DNA of 64,000 nucleotides. Source: JBDUDK01 sp040002995. Its GTDB lineage: Bacteria > Actinomycetota > Acidimicrobiia > Acidimicrobiales > Ilumatobacteraceae. The stretch's first letter is position 1, and each line of letters starts with the position of its first letter. Made by a program: the position numbers and the translations under genes. Where the stretch lies: contig JBDUDK010000052.1 in NCBI GenBank assembly GCA_040002995.1, forward strand, positions 1-64,000, read 5' to 3'. The notes below the pieces were generated by a model. The model worked only from the letters and a program-made list of their open reading frames with translations. It was not told the origin of the DNA and did not search any database. Of this stretch, positions 1 to 8,783 are shown one piece after another.

Positions 1-236
1 ATCGAGAAGCACCGCCAGGACACGAAGCGGCTATGGATCTCGGTCGTGCGCAAGGGCGTCGAGCAGGGAGCGTTTCGCGACCACCTCGACGCGGATGTGG
101 CGGGGCGGGCGATGTTCGACGCCGTCTTGCCGACGATCCGGTGGTTCCCCCGCTCGGCCGCTCGTCACCGCTGAGAATCGGATCACAGCTCGCCAGCTTC
201 TTCATCGACGGGTTACGCAGAGGCGCGGGGCGCTAG
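1..236 (+). CDS. TetR-family regulator, C-terminal fragment with apparent frameshift
   Basis: The gene enters from the left edge, so the DNA-binding N-terminus is missing. The frame open at base 1 encodes a TetR C-terminal domain ending in TIRWFPRS and stops at 172-174. The expected family ending, a WFRPDG-like motif then an amphipathic helix, continues in the third frame as IGSQLASFFIDGLRRG and stops at 234-236. The frame change falls near the five-C run at 147-151, so a one-base indel (real or a sequencing error) is likely. The end overlaps the convergent dxs by 24 bases. Ligand and targets cannot be judged. Confidence 0.55.
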   Translation, partial: REAPPGHEAAMDLGRAQGRRAGSVSRPPRRGCGGAGDVRRRLADDPVVPPLGRSSPLRIGSQLASFFIDGLRRGAGR

Positions 237-1997
237 GTAGAGGTCTTCGGCGAGGGCGGCGAGAGCGTTCGCATCTAGTCCGAGCGCGCGCAGCATGTCG
301 TCGGGCTTGCCCTGCGCGAGGTAGGCGACAGGGGTACCGCGTACCGCGACACGGGGAACGTCGGATCCGGTGCAGATCGCGGCGCGGTGGAGCGCGGCGG
401 TGGCGTACGCGCCTACGCCACCCTCGACGACGCCATCTTCGGCCGTGACCACGACCGAGGCTAAGAGGGCATCACGAATCATCGACTCGTCGAGGGGCAT
501 GGCCGACTGCACATCCCACACCGTGGCGGCGATGCCCCGCGCGGAAAGAAGATCGGCTGCGTCCTCGCACGCGGCGACGAGCTTGCCCACGCCCAGGAAA
601 CACACGTCGCGACCGATTCGAGTGCGCCGCGCGTGTACGGAACCAACCGGGAACGGTCGTTCGCGATGTCGGGCCGCGGTCTTGGGCCAGCGGATGGCAA
701 CCGGTCCGGACTGGCGCAGCGCGAACTCGAGCATGTCGCCGATGTCCTCGTACGACGAAGGGGCGAGCACCGTCATGCCGGGCACCTTCGTGAGGAGCGC
801 CAGATCGACCAGACCGTGATGACTCGGACCGTCGTCGCCCGTGATACCGGCACGATCGAGGCAGAAGATCACGGGCAGCTGGTGCAGCCCGACGTCGTAG
901 TACACCTGGTCCCATGCGCGGTTAAGAAACGTGGCATAGATGGCGACGACGGGACGAAGGCCTCCCATCGCCATGCCGGCGGCCATCGTGACTGCATGTT
1001 GTTCGGCGATGCCCACATCGAAAAAGCGGTCGGGATAGCGGGCCTGGAACGCCAGCAGTCCGGTCGATCCTGGCATGGCGGCAGTGATGGCGACCACTTC
1101 GGGACGGTCGGCCGCGATGCGTACGAGTGCCTCGCTGAACGCGTCGGTATAGGAGCTCGCCGCCCGCCCATTGCGCACGCCCGTGGCCGGGTCGAACGGA
1201 GCGGTGTCGTGGAGGCATTTCTCGAGGTCGCGCTCCGCCGGCTCGTAGCCTCGACCCTTGCGCGTGATGACATGGACAACCACGGGGCCCGAGTCGCGCG
1301 CCGCTGCCCGCAGAGCTCGTTCGGCGGACTCGATGTGATGACCGTCGACCGGACCGATGTAGGAGAAGCCGAGCGCCTCGAAGAATGGCGCGGGACAGTC
1401 TCCACTCAGCGCCGTCGACAGCCGCGAACGGGTTGGCGCGTATGAACGACCATTGTCGTTGAGCACGACGATGACGCGTCGACCAGTGGTGCCGAGGTTG
1501 TTGAGGCCCTCGAACGCCAAGCCACCGGTCAGAGCCCCGTCGCCGATGATGGCGACGACGTGGTCCGGGCCGCCTCGCAAATCGCGGGCGGTGGCCAACC
1601 CGTGCGCGTAGGACAGCGCGGTCGAGGCGTGGCTGTTCTCCACCAGGTCGTGGGAGGACTCGGCGCGATTCGGATAGCCGGATAGGCCGTGTGGTTGGCG
1701 TAGGCCGCTGAACAAGGGCGCGCGGCCGGTGATCATCTTGTGGACATATGCCTGATGGCCGGTGTCCCAGACGAGCGCGTCGGATGGCGATGCGAACACT
1801 CGGTGCAGGGCGAGCGTCAGTTCGACCACGCCAAGATTGCTTCCGAGGTGGCCGCCGGTAGCGGCGACTGAGTCGACGAGAAAGCCGCGCATCTCGCCGG
1901 CGAGCGAATCAAGTTGCGAGTAGCTCAACGCGCGTAGGTCCTCTGGCTCGCGAATGGTCTCGAGCAGGCCAGGGCCGATCAATGCGGTGGCGCTCAT
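213..1997 (-). CDS. dxs: 1-deoxy-D-xylulose-5-phosphate synthase
   Basis: This thiamine-diphosphate enzyme condenses pyruvate and glyceraldehyde 3-phosphate to DXP, the first step of the MEP isoprenoid pathway, in the cytosol. Visible motifs are GHQAYVHKMITGR near the N-terminus, the ThDP/Mg motif GDGALTGG with VLNDNG, and GITGDDGPSHHG in the pyrimidine-binding domain. At 594 residues it is slightly short for the family. It is the last gene of the hopanoid operon, starting 3 bases after hpnH ends. This suggests a copy dedicated to supplying hopanoid precursors, although a second dxs elsewhere cannot be excluded from this window. Confidence 0.95.
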   Translation of the reverse strand: MSATALIGPGLLETIREPEDLRALSYSQLDSLAGEMRGFLVDSVAATGGHLGSNLGVVELTLALHRVFASPSDALVWDTGHQAYVHKMITGRAPLFSGLRQPHGLSGYPNRAESSHDLVENSHASTALSYAHGLATARDLRGGPDHVVAIIGDGALTGGLAFEGLNNLGTTGRRVIVVLNDNGRSYAPTRSRLSTALSGDCPAPFFEALGFSYIGPVDGHHIESAERALRAAARDSGPVVVHVITRKGRGYEPAERDLEKCLHDTAPFDPATGVRNGRAASSYTDAFSEALVRIAADRPEVVAITAAMPGSTGLLAFQARYPDRFFDVGIAEQHAVTMAAGMAMGGLRPVVAIYATFLNRAWDQVYYDVGLHQLPVIFCLDRAGITGDDGPSHHGLVDLALLTKVPGMTVLAPSSYEDIGDMLEFALRQSGPVAIRWPKTAARHRERPFPVGSVHARRTRIGRDVCFLGVGKLVAACEDAADLLSARGIAATVWDVQSAMPLDESMIRDALLASVVVTAEDGVVEGGVGAYATAALHRAAICTGSDVPRVAVRGTPVAYLAQGKPDDMLRALGLDANALAALAEDLYLAPRASA

Positions 1998-2000
1998 CGG

Positions 2001-3008
2001 CTAGCGGATGCTCATGGCCGCGCGAAGCGACTCTCGTAGTGACCGGGTGGTGGCGATCACCGCCGTGGGCTCATAGCCGCAGTGCGCCATGCAGTTCTCA
2101 CAACGCGGATCGCGCCCGCGTCCGTAGCTATCCCAGTCGGTTGTCTCGACCAGCTCGCGGTACGACTCGGCGTAGCCGTCGGCCATGAGATAGCAGGGCC
2201 GTTGCCAGCCGAACACCGAGTACGACGGGATGGCCCACGCGGTGCAGTCGTAGTCGACCTTGCCTTCGAGGAAGTCGAGGAAGAGTGGCGTGTGGTTCAG
2301 CCGCCACCGGCGTCGGTGACCGTCGGCGAACGCTGTCCGGAACATCTGGCGGGTTTGATCGACGCCGAGGAAATGCTCCTGGTCTGGCGCCTTTTCGTAC
2401 GCGTAGCCGGGCGAGATCATCATCGCGTCGACTTTCAGCTCGTCGTTGAGAAAGTCGAGGACATCGCGCACGGTTTTGGGTGAATCGGTATTGAAGAACG
2501 TCGAGTTGGTGGTGACTCGGAACCCTCGGCTCTTGACTTCGCGGATGGCGGCGACGACTTCGTCGAACACGCCCTCACGGTTGACCGCCAGGTCGTGCCG
2601 TTCGCGCATGCCGTCGAGGTGCATCACCCACGAGAAATAAGGCGAAGGCGTGAACCGATCGATCCGGCGGCGCAGCAGCACCGCGTTCGTGCACAGGAAG
2701 ACAAAGATCTTGCGCTCGACCAGTCGCGCGACGATCTCTTCGATATCGGGGTGAAGCAAAGGCTCGCCGCCGGCAATCGAGCACATCGGTGCGCCGCAGT
2801 CATCCATCGCCTTGAGGATGTCGTCGACGGAGAGGCGCTTGCGCAGGATCTCGGTGGGGTGTTGGATCTTGCCGCAACCGGGACAATCGAGATTGCACGC
2901 GAAGAGGGGTTCGATCTCGACTAGTAGAGGGAACTTGTCGCGCTTGGCGCGCTTTTGACGCGCGAGATAGCGGGCGACGGCGAGATTCTGGCGGAGCGGG
3001 ATAGCCAT
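2001..3008 (-). CDS. hpnH: Adenosyl-hopene transferase, radical SAM protein HpnH
   Basis: HpnH joins the 5'-deoxyadenosyl radical to diploptene, giving adenosylhopane, the entry to C35 extended hopanoids. The radical-SAM cluster motif CxxxCxxC is seen as CNLDCPGC about 40 residues in, followed by the SAM-binding GGEP motif (AGGEPLLHPD). A C-terminal cysteine group (CENCMAHCGY) fits the family's SPASM-like tail. The length of 335 residues is normal. The start codon overlaps the stop of the hpnG-ispH fusion (TGATG), so translation is probably coupled. Neighbouring shc and the HpnG domain make the assignment firm. Confidence 0.95.
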   Translation of the reverse strand: MAIPLRQNLAVARYLARQKRAKRDKFPLLVEIEPLFACNLDCPGCGKIQHPTEILRKRLSVDDILKAMDDCGAPMCSIAGGEPLLHPDIEEIVARLVERKIFVFLCTNAVLLRRRIDRFTPSPYFSWVMHLDGMRERHDLAVNREGVFDEVVAAIREVKSRGFRVTTNSTFFNTDSPKTVRDVLDFLNDELKVDAMMISPGYAYEKAPDQEHFLGVDQTRQMFRTAFADGHRRRWRLNHTPLFLDFLEGKVDYDCTAWAIPSYSVFGWQRPCYLMADGYAESYRELVETTDWDSYGRGRDPRCENCMAHCGYEPTAVIATTRSLRESLRAAMSIR

Positions 3009-4510
3009 CAGCGCACCTCGGCAGGCAGGTTGAAACGGACGTTCTCGACGACAACGGTGTGCTCGGTGACCTCAACGGGACCGAGGCGGGCCAGGGCATC
3101 GACGACTCCTGTGACGAGGAACTCGGGGGCCGAAGCACCTGCGCTCACGCCGATCGTCCTTGCGCCGTCGAACCACCTCAGATCGATCTCGGTGTCGTTC
3201 TCGATCAAATGCGCATCGCACCCCGCGCGTCGCGCCACCTCGACGAGCCGCTTCGAGTTGGAGGAGTTGGCCGACCCCAGTACGAGGACGACGTCACATT
3301 CCTCTGCGATGGCGCGTACCGCTTGCTGGCGGTTCTGACTCGCGTAGCAGATGTCGTCACCACGGGGGCCGACCGCATCGGGGAAACGGGCTTTGAGTGC
3401 GCCCACCACCGAGGCGGTGTCGTCGAGGGCGAGCGTGGTCTGCGTCAGGAACGCCACCGGAGTGGCATCTGGCAGCTGTAGGGCGTCGACGTCGTCGGCC
3501 CCCTCCACGACGACGATGCGGTCGGGCGCCTCGCCCAGCGTGCCGATCACTTCCTCGTGGTCGACGTGGCCGACGAGCACGATGCTGAAGCCGTCACGGG
3601 CGTATCGCCGAGCCTCGGTGTGGACCTTGGCCACGAGCGGACACGTGGCGTCGACCACGCGCAGGTTGCGGCTCTCGGCGTCGCGGCGCACCTCCGGAGC
3701 GACGCCGTGGGCCGCGAGCACGACAGTGGCGCCCTCCGGAACCTCATCGAGTTCCTGCACGAAGACCGCTCCCGCCGTCTCGAGGTCGTGCACGACGTGG
3801 CTGTTGTGGACGATCTGGCGCCGTACGTAGACCGGTGCGCCGAACCGGTCGATCGCCCGGCGCACGATGTCGATGGCGCGTTCCACACCCGCGCAGAACG
3901 AGCGGGGACCGGCGAGCACCACGCGCCGGGGGCCGAGCGCGCCGGCCCACGCGGTGAGCGCGGGCCCGATCCGGCGCAGCACGCGAGCGCCGCGTACGCC
4001 GCGCGCGATCGTTCCCGGCGAAAACAGCTCGTGGTCCGGCGAATCGGAGATGACCCGCACCACGGCCAGACGGCGACGGTCGACATCGCGCCACTCGGCG
4101 AGCAGAAACGCCGATTCGTTGTCGACCGCTATCGCTCCGGTTGTTTCGTGCAATTCGCCGCGCGCCGAGCCCCGCACAATCGACGGCGTCGAGACGATCG
4201 AACCGGTGACGACATCGATGCCAAGCTGGCGCAGATGCGCAGCGACGAGTGACGCGCTCGGCAGCTCGACAGTCGTGTCACCGTTTATGACGCGCGTGGC
4301 CACCACCACCTGACCCGGGCGCAGCGTCGATGTCAGCGATCCCGCGAATCCCACGACGGCGATAGCCGCTTCGGTGCGTAGTCCGCGGCCGAAGTGAGTG
4401 GCCCGCCGGGGTCCCATGCCGCAGACGCGAAGCGTGGCATCGCCCAGCCCGCGACGGACCGCACGAGCTTCGACCCCGAGGGCGGTGACGACGACCAGGC
4501 GCTCAGGCAT
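3008..4510 (-). CDS. Fusion of hopanoid phosphorylase HpnG and HMBPP reductase IspH
   Basis: Two enzymes lie in one 500-residue chain. Residues 1 to about 190 are a nucleoside-phosphorylase-like domain as in HpnG, which releases adenine from adenosylhopane; AVDNESAFL and VISDSPDHE resemble the family's substrate and catalytic motifs. Residues about 196-500 are a full IspH, the last MEP-pathway step reducing HMBPP to IPP/DMAPP. The three 4Fe-4S cysteines are C206 (RSFCAGVERAI), C290 (DATCPLV) and C388 (DICYASQNRQ); H235, H318 and catalytic E320 are also present. No stop or frameshift separates the halves. The N-terminus overlaps the end of shc by 8 bases. Confidence 0.9.
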   Translation of the reverse strand: MPERLVVVTALGVEARAVRRGLGDATLRVCGMGPRRATHFGRGLRTEAAIAVVGFAGSLTSTLRPGQVVVATRVINGDTTVELPSASLVAAHLRQLGIDVVTGSIVSTPSIVRGSARGELHETTGAIAVDNESAFLLAEWRDVDRRRLAVVRVISDSPDHELFSPGTIARGVRGARVLRRIGPALTAWAGALGPRRVVLAGPRSFCAGVERAIDIVRRAIDRFGAPVYVRRQIVHNSHVVHDLETAGAVFVQELDEVPEGATVVLAAHGVAPEVRRDAESRNLRVVDATCPLVAKVHTEARRYARDGFSIVLVGHVDHEEVIGTLGEAPDRIVVVEGADDVDALQLPDATPVAFLTQTTLALDDTASVVGALKARFPDAVGPRGDDICYASQNRQQAVRAIAEECDVVLVLGSANSSNSKRLVEVARRAGCDAHLIENDTEIDLRWFDGARTIGVSAGASAPEFLVTGVVDALARLGPVEVTEHTVVVENVRFNLPAEVR

Positions 4511-6404
4511 CGGCCGACCTCAGCTTCCACGCCCGCCCCAACGCCATGAGCGGGAACACCTGCCGGTAGAGGTGGTAGTTGATGTAGAAATCGCCCGGAA
4601 AGCCGGTGCCCGTGTAGAGGGGCTCGTCCCATGTGCCGTCAGGCCGTTGCGTGCCCGCGAGGAACGCCAGGCCCCGCTCGAGACAGGAGTTGTTCTCAGC
4701 GCTCGGCTCCGCCGCGGCGAGAAGCGCCAGCAAGGCCCAAGCCGTCTGCGAGGCAGTCGAATCGCCCCGGCCGATCCATGCGGAATCGCGGTACGAGCGA
4801 AGGTCTTCGCCCCAGCCGCCGTCGGTGTTTTGATGCCGGCGTAGCCATTCCATCGCGCGCCGAAGTCGGGGATCGGTGGAGGGGACGCCCGCGGCCGCCA
4901 GCGCGGGCACTACGTGACCGGTTCCGTAGACGTGATTGGCACCCCAGCGACCGAACCAGGAGCCGTCGGGTTCTTGCGCCGCCCACAGCCAATCGAGGCC
5001 GCGACGGAATGGTTCGCCCCGCTCACCGAGCGCGGCCAGCATCTCGACCGCGTGCGCGGTGACGTCGGCGCTCGGCGGATCGATCACGGCGCCGAAATCG
5101 CAGAACGGGAGTTCGCGACAAAGCTGGCGGGTGTTGTCGGCGTCGAACGCGGCCCAGCCACCGTCGCGGCACTGCATGGCCACCACCCACGCGACGGCGC
5201 GATCGATCGCGGCTTTGGCATCTGATGACACACCCGGATGGTCGATGCGCTTCAGCGCGAGCACGACTTCGCAGGTGTCGTCGATATCGGGGTAGTTGTC
5301 GTTCTCGAACTCGAAGGCCCAGCCGCCTGCGGCCACGCCCGGCCGGCGGACCGCCCAGTCGCCGATCTTGGTGATCTCCTCGCCGTTGAGCCAACGCCCC
5401 GCTCGCAGCAGAGCAGGGTGGTCGGCGTCGTAGCCGGCATCGGAGAGCGCGATGACCGCGAAGGCCGTGTCCCACACGGGCGACTGGCACGCCTCGAGTC
5501 GACGCGTGCCGTGCTCGATGACGGTGAAGCGATCGAGTCCGTCGAACGCGGCCATGAGCACGGGATGATCGAGCGAGTAGCCGAGCAGGTGGAGAGCCAG
5601 GATGCTGTACACCCACGGCGGTTGGATGCCGCCCCAGCTTCCGTCGGCCTCCTGGCGTTCGATCACCCACCGTTCTGCCTTGGCCCACGCCCGACGGCGT
5701 AAGAATTTGAGTGGCCTCCGCTCGTAGCGCCGAAGGACGCGGTCGAGGAGCAGCAGCTTGCCCTTTGTCGTGCGCAGCGATGGCTGGGCCGCAGGCGTCA
5801 CCGCGGCGACGCGAAGTTCGTCGAGCGTGAACGGCAATGGCTGCACGGGGCGCTTGGACGCCACGACGGTGAGCGGCACGATGGTCTGGCGGGCCCAGCA
5901 CGCGAAGTCGTAGATGTTCAGCGGGAACCACGGCGGCAGGAGGATCACTTCGGGTGGGAGGGCCGGAAGTTCGTCCCAGGACCACGCACCGCACAACGCC
6001 AGCCAGAAGCGAGTGAACACGCGCGCCTTATCGAGGCCGCCCTGTTCGCGTATGAATGCGGCAGCGGAACGCATGTGCTCCGCGGTGTCGGAATCACCGG
6101 CGAGGCGCAGGGCGACGTACGCCTCGACCGTGGTCGACAGATCGCCGGGACCGCCGTGGAACGTGGCCCATGTGCCGTCGGCCCGCTGCTGCGACCGGAC
6201 CCACGCGCCGCTTCCGGCGAGCTGAGCCGGCGTGAGGACACCGAGCACGTGGCGCAGCATCAGGTCTTCGGCGTCCATGGTGACGTTGGTGTCGAGAATC
6301 CCCTTCCACCAGCCGTCGGGATGCTGCGTGCGCAACAAGGCCTCGCAGCCGCGCTGGAGCACGACGTCGATGGCCGGCGGCGCGGACGTGTTGACGGTGG
6401 TCAT
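4503..6404 (-). CDS. shc: Squalene-hopene cyclase
   Basis: This monotopic membrane enzyme cyclises squalene to hopene and hopanol. The protonating DxDD motif is D373-I-D375-D376, matching the family position almost exactly. Several QW repeats (QxxDGxW types such as QEADGSWGG, QCRDGGWAAF, QEPDGSWFGRWG, QNTDGGWGED, QRPDGTWDEPLYTGTGFP) stabilise the alpha/alpha-barrel folds. The length of 633 residues is full. The start codon overlaps the upstream polyprenyl synthase stop (ATGA), placing it firmly in the operon. Downstream are the side-chain enzymes HpnG and HpnH. Confidence 0.97.
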   Translation of the reverse strand: MTTVNTSAPPAIDVVLQRGCEALLRTQHPDGWWKGILDTNVTMDAEDLMLRHVLGVLTPAQLAGSGAWVRSQQRADGTWATFHGGPGDLSTTVEAYVALRLAGDSDTAEHMRSAAAFIREQGGLDKARVFTRFWLALCGAWSWDELPALPPEVILLPPWFPLNIYDFACWARQTIVPLTVVASKRPVQPLPFTLDELRVAAVTPAAQPSLRTTKGKLLLLDRVLRRYERRPLKFLRRRAWAKAERWVIERQEADGSWGGIQPPWVYSILALHLLGYSLDHPVLMAAFDGLDRFTVIEHGTRRLEACQSPVWDTAFAVIALSDAGYDADHPALLRAGRWLNGEEITKIGDWAVRRPGVAAGGWAFEFENDNYPDIDDTCEVVLALKRIDHPGVSSDAKAAIDRAVAWVVAMQCRDGGWAAFDADNTRQLCRELPFCDFGAVIDPPSADVTAHAVEMLAALGERGEPFRRGLDWLWAAQEPDGSWFGRWGANHVYGTGHVVPALAAAGVPSTDPRLRRAMEWLRRHQNTDGGWGEDLRSYRDSAWIGRGDSTASQTAWALLALLAAAEPSAENNSCLERGLAFLAGTQRPDGTWDEPLYTGTGFPGDFYINYHLYRQVFPLMALGRAWKLRSADA

Positions 6405-7411
6405 CGATCGCGATCTACGACGAAACGCGCGAGTTCAATGAGCTCGGCGGCGGCGGGTTCAGCCGGTTGCGCCCTCTTCAGGGCGAGCAGCGCGGCGCGG
6501 TAATGACGATCGGCGAGCTCCTCGGTGACGTTGCGGCCGCCCAGCGCCTCGATGAGCTCCGCGGCCCGTGCCGCGTCGGCCTCCGACTGACCGCTCGCTT
6601 CCAGCAACGCGTGCATCTTCTCGGCCTGACCGTTGCTGTTGCCGAGCGCGGCCGTGATGGGGATCGTCTTCTTGCGTTGCCGAAGATCGCTGAACACGGG
6701 CTTGCCGGTGACGGCGGGGTCACCCCAGATGCCGAGCAGATCGTCGACCGCTTGGAAAGCCAGTCCGAGATGGTTCCCGAAGTCACCAAGTGCGGTGACG
6801 CGCTCGGCAGGTGCTCCGGCGAGGATGGCCCCCAGTTGGGCCGCGCAGCGCAGGAGGGCACCGGTCTTGGCGCGGGTCATTTCGAGGCAGTCGACCAGTG
6901 TGACCTCGGATCGCGTTTCGAGCGCGATGTCCTCGGCTTCACCGGCGATCATGTCGGCGGTCGCGTCGACGAGCGCGCTCGCCGCGCGTGGGCCATGAGG
7001 TGGCGGTGCCTGCATGAGGACCTGAACACCGAGCATGTTCAGCGCGTCGCCGGTGACGATCGCCGGCCCGACACCGAAGAGCGCCCAGACGGTCGGTCGA
7101 TGACGTCGCTCTCGATCGTTGTCGATGATGTCGTCGTGCACGAGGGAGAAGTTGTGCACAAGCTCGATGGCGACTGCACCGGGTATGCCGACCGCCTCGT
7201 CGGCCCCGCAGGCCGAGGCGCCGAGCAGCGACAACGCGGCGCGCACGTGCTTGCCGCCGCCCGCTACGGGCCGGCCTTCGGCGTCGACAAAACCCAGGTG
7301 GTACTCGGCGGGCCCGCGGACGACGGGGGCCAGGCGAGAGACGGCATCGCGCAGCGCCGGTGTGACGGTGGTGCGAGCGCGATCCAGTGCGGCGGGCAGT
7401 GTCTTGATCAC
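6401..7411 (-). CDS. Polyprenyl (farnesyl-type) diphosphate synthase
   Basis: This is a trans-prenyl chain synthase giving the allylic diphosphate (probably FPP) that HpnC/D/E turn into squalene. The first aspartate-rich motif DDIID (LVHDDIIDND) and the second (FQAVDDLLGIWGD) are both present, as is the GGKHVRAAL substrate motif. The GTG start at 7411 is chosen because it overlaps the hpnE stop in a GTGA arrangement; the frame stays open further upstream, but that stretch is the shadow of hpnE. The protein has 336 residues. Product length cannot be told from sequence, so FPP and GGPP both remain possible; context favours FPP. Confidence 0.9.
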   Translation of the reverse strand: MIKTLPAALDRARTTVTPALRDAVSRLAPVVRGPAEYHLGFVDAEGRPVAGGGKHVRAALSLLGASACGADEAVGIPGAVAIELVHNFSLVHDDIIDNDRERRHRPTVWALFGVGPAIVTGDALNMLGVQVLMQAPPPHGPRAASALVDATADMIAGEAEDIALETRSEVTLVDCLEMTRAKTGALLRCAAQLGAILAGAPAERVTALGDFGNHLGLAFQAVDDLLGIWGDPAVTGKPVFSDLRQRKKTIPITAALGNSNGQAEKMHALLEASGQSEADAARAAELIEALGGRNVTEELADRHYRAALLALKRAQPAEPAAAELIELARFVVDRDR

Positions 7412-8781
7412 GATGCGACCTCCTCGACAATGTGTCGATTGGGGACGAGGTGGGCCAGCGCGGCACGAGCGGCCGCGGTGCCGCTGCGCACCGCGCCTTC
7501 CATGGTGGCCGGCCAGCCGGTGTCGGTCCATGCTCCGGCGACGAACACGCCGGGCTCTCTCGTGTCGGGTTGCGGGCGCAACGCCCGGGTTCCCGGCACC
7601 GCGGCAAACGTGGCGTTGCGCTCGCGGGTGACGAGGCCGTCGACGAGCGATGCGCGTGCGGCGTGAGGGAACAGCTCGCCCAGCGCGCTGGCCATCGCGC
7701 GTATGAGCGCATCGGGACGCGTGCCCATGTGGGCATCCGCGGCCGAAAGCGAGACGGCCAGGTACTGGCCGGAGCTGAGACCCGAGGCCTCTGTACGGTC
7801 GAACACGTACTCGACAGGCGAGCCGACCGCCGCGGCGAACGGAAGATCGGTGAGGTGCCGGTCGAAGACGAGATGCACGTTGACGATGGGAGACATGCCC
7901 ATCTCGAGAAGGCGCGCGTGCTGCAGCAACGCCCCGTCGGGGAGCAGGCGGGCCGTGGTGTCGTGTGGCAGCGCCACGATGACCGCATCGGCGTCGATGC
8001 GCTCGTCGGGCACGGCACGTGTCTGACGGTTCGGACCGGCGACCACGATAGGACCCGGTTCGATCCGCTCGACGCGTGTGTCGAGGACCACGTCGACACC
8101 GGCGGCGGCGAGCGCGCGGGCCGACGAGTCGCCGTGCAGTTCGCCCAGTGGCACCAACGACCAACCGATGTCGGCGGCGTCGGTGTGCTCGAGCAGTCCG
8201 GTGCGAAACACGAACGCAGCCAAGCCCAACGACGCGCGGTCGGCTCCCACATTCAGCGTCGGTCGCGTGATGAGGTCCCAGAGATTCTCGATGGCCTCGG
8301 TGTTCTGGCCGTGGGCGCGCAGCCATTGGCCGAAGGTGACGTCGTCGGAGGCGGCCGCGTCGGGGTCGACACGCCGTAAGGCGGCGACCGCGCGTCCCAA
8401 CCGTAGGCGCTCCCGTACCGAGAGATGCCCGTAGCGCGCGAGAGAGCGGCCGAGGTGCAATGGCGCGGGAAGGCCCGAGCGGCGGATGTTCTCCTGGCGC
8501 CCGCCGGGCGCGACTACGGCGACGTCGAGTCTCGGCTGCACATACACGCGATCAGACGCGGCGATGCGTTCGAGGAAGCCCTGATAGGCGACACAGCACC
8601 GCATGAAGACGTGTTGCCCGTTGTCGAACCAGAGTCCGTTGTGACGAAACGACCAGGTCAGGCCGCCCAAATGGGTGCGCCTCTCGATGAGTGTCACGGC
8701 CGCGCCAGAGTCGACCGCGTCGAGCGCGGCGGCAACGCCCGCCAGCCCGCCACCCACGACGACGACGCGTGGCCTTGGCAT
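7408..8781 (-). CDS. hpnE: Hydroxysqualene dehydroxylase HpnE, FAD-dependent
   Basis: HpnE reduces hydroxysqualene to squalene, the third step of the HpnCDE route. The FAD dinucleotide motif VVVVGGGLAGVAAALDA is at the very N-terminus, followed by IERRTHLGGL, as in amine-oxidase/phytoene-desaturase relatives. A C-terminal FAD signature (GVFVAGAWTDTGWPATMEGA) closes the fold. The ATG at 8781 is preferred because it puts the Rossmann motif at the start and lies 2 bases after hpnD; about 50 further upstream codons are open but overlap hpnD. The protein has 457 residues. Confidence 0.93.
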   Translation of the reverse strand: MPRPRVVVVGGGLAGVAAALDAVDSGAAVTLIERRTHLGGLTWSFRHNGLWFDNGQHVFMRCCVAYQGFLERIAASDRVYVQPRLDVAVVAPGGRQENIRRSGLPAPLHLGRSLARYGHLSVRERLRLGRAVAALRRVDPDAAASDDVTFGQWLRAHGQNTEAIENLWDLITRPTLNVGADRASLGLAAFVFRTGLLEHTDAADIGWSLVPLGELHGDSSARALAAAGVDVVLDTRVERIEPGPIVVAGPNRQTRAVPDERIDADAVIVALPHDTTARLLPDGALLQHARLLEMGMSPIVNVHLVFDRHLTDLPFAAAVGSPVEYVFDRTEASGLSSGQYLAVSLSAADAHMGTRPDALIRAMASALGELFPHAARASLVDGLVTRERNATFAAVPGTRALRPQPDTREPGVFVAGAWTDTGWPATMEGAVRSGTAAARAALAHLVPNRHIVEEVAS

Positions 8782-8783
8782 GG

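Noticed and set aside
6401..8326. A 641-codon open frame covering the polyprenyl synthase and the hpnE region
   Set aside because: Only the part from 7411 downstream resembles a protein family; the upstream arginine-rich translation is the shadow of hpnE, which has strong FAD motifs in another frame.
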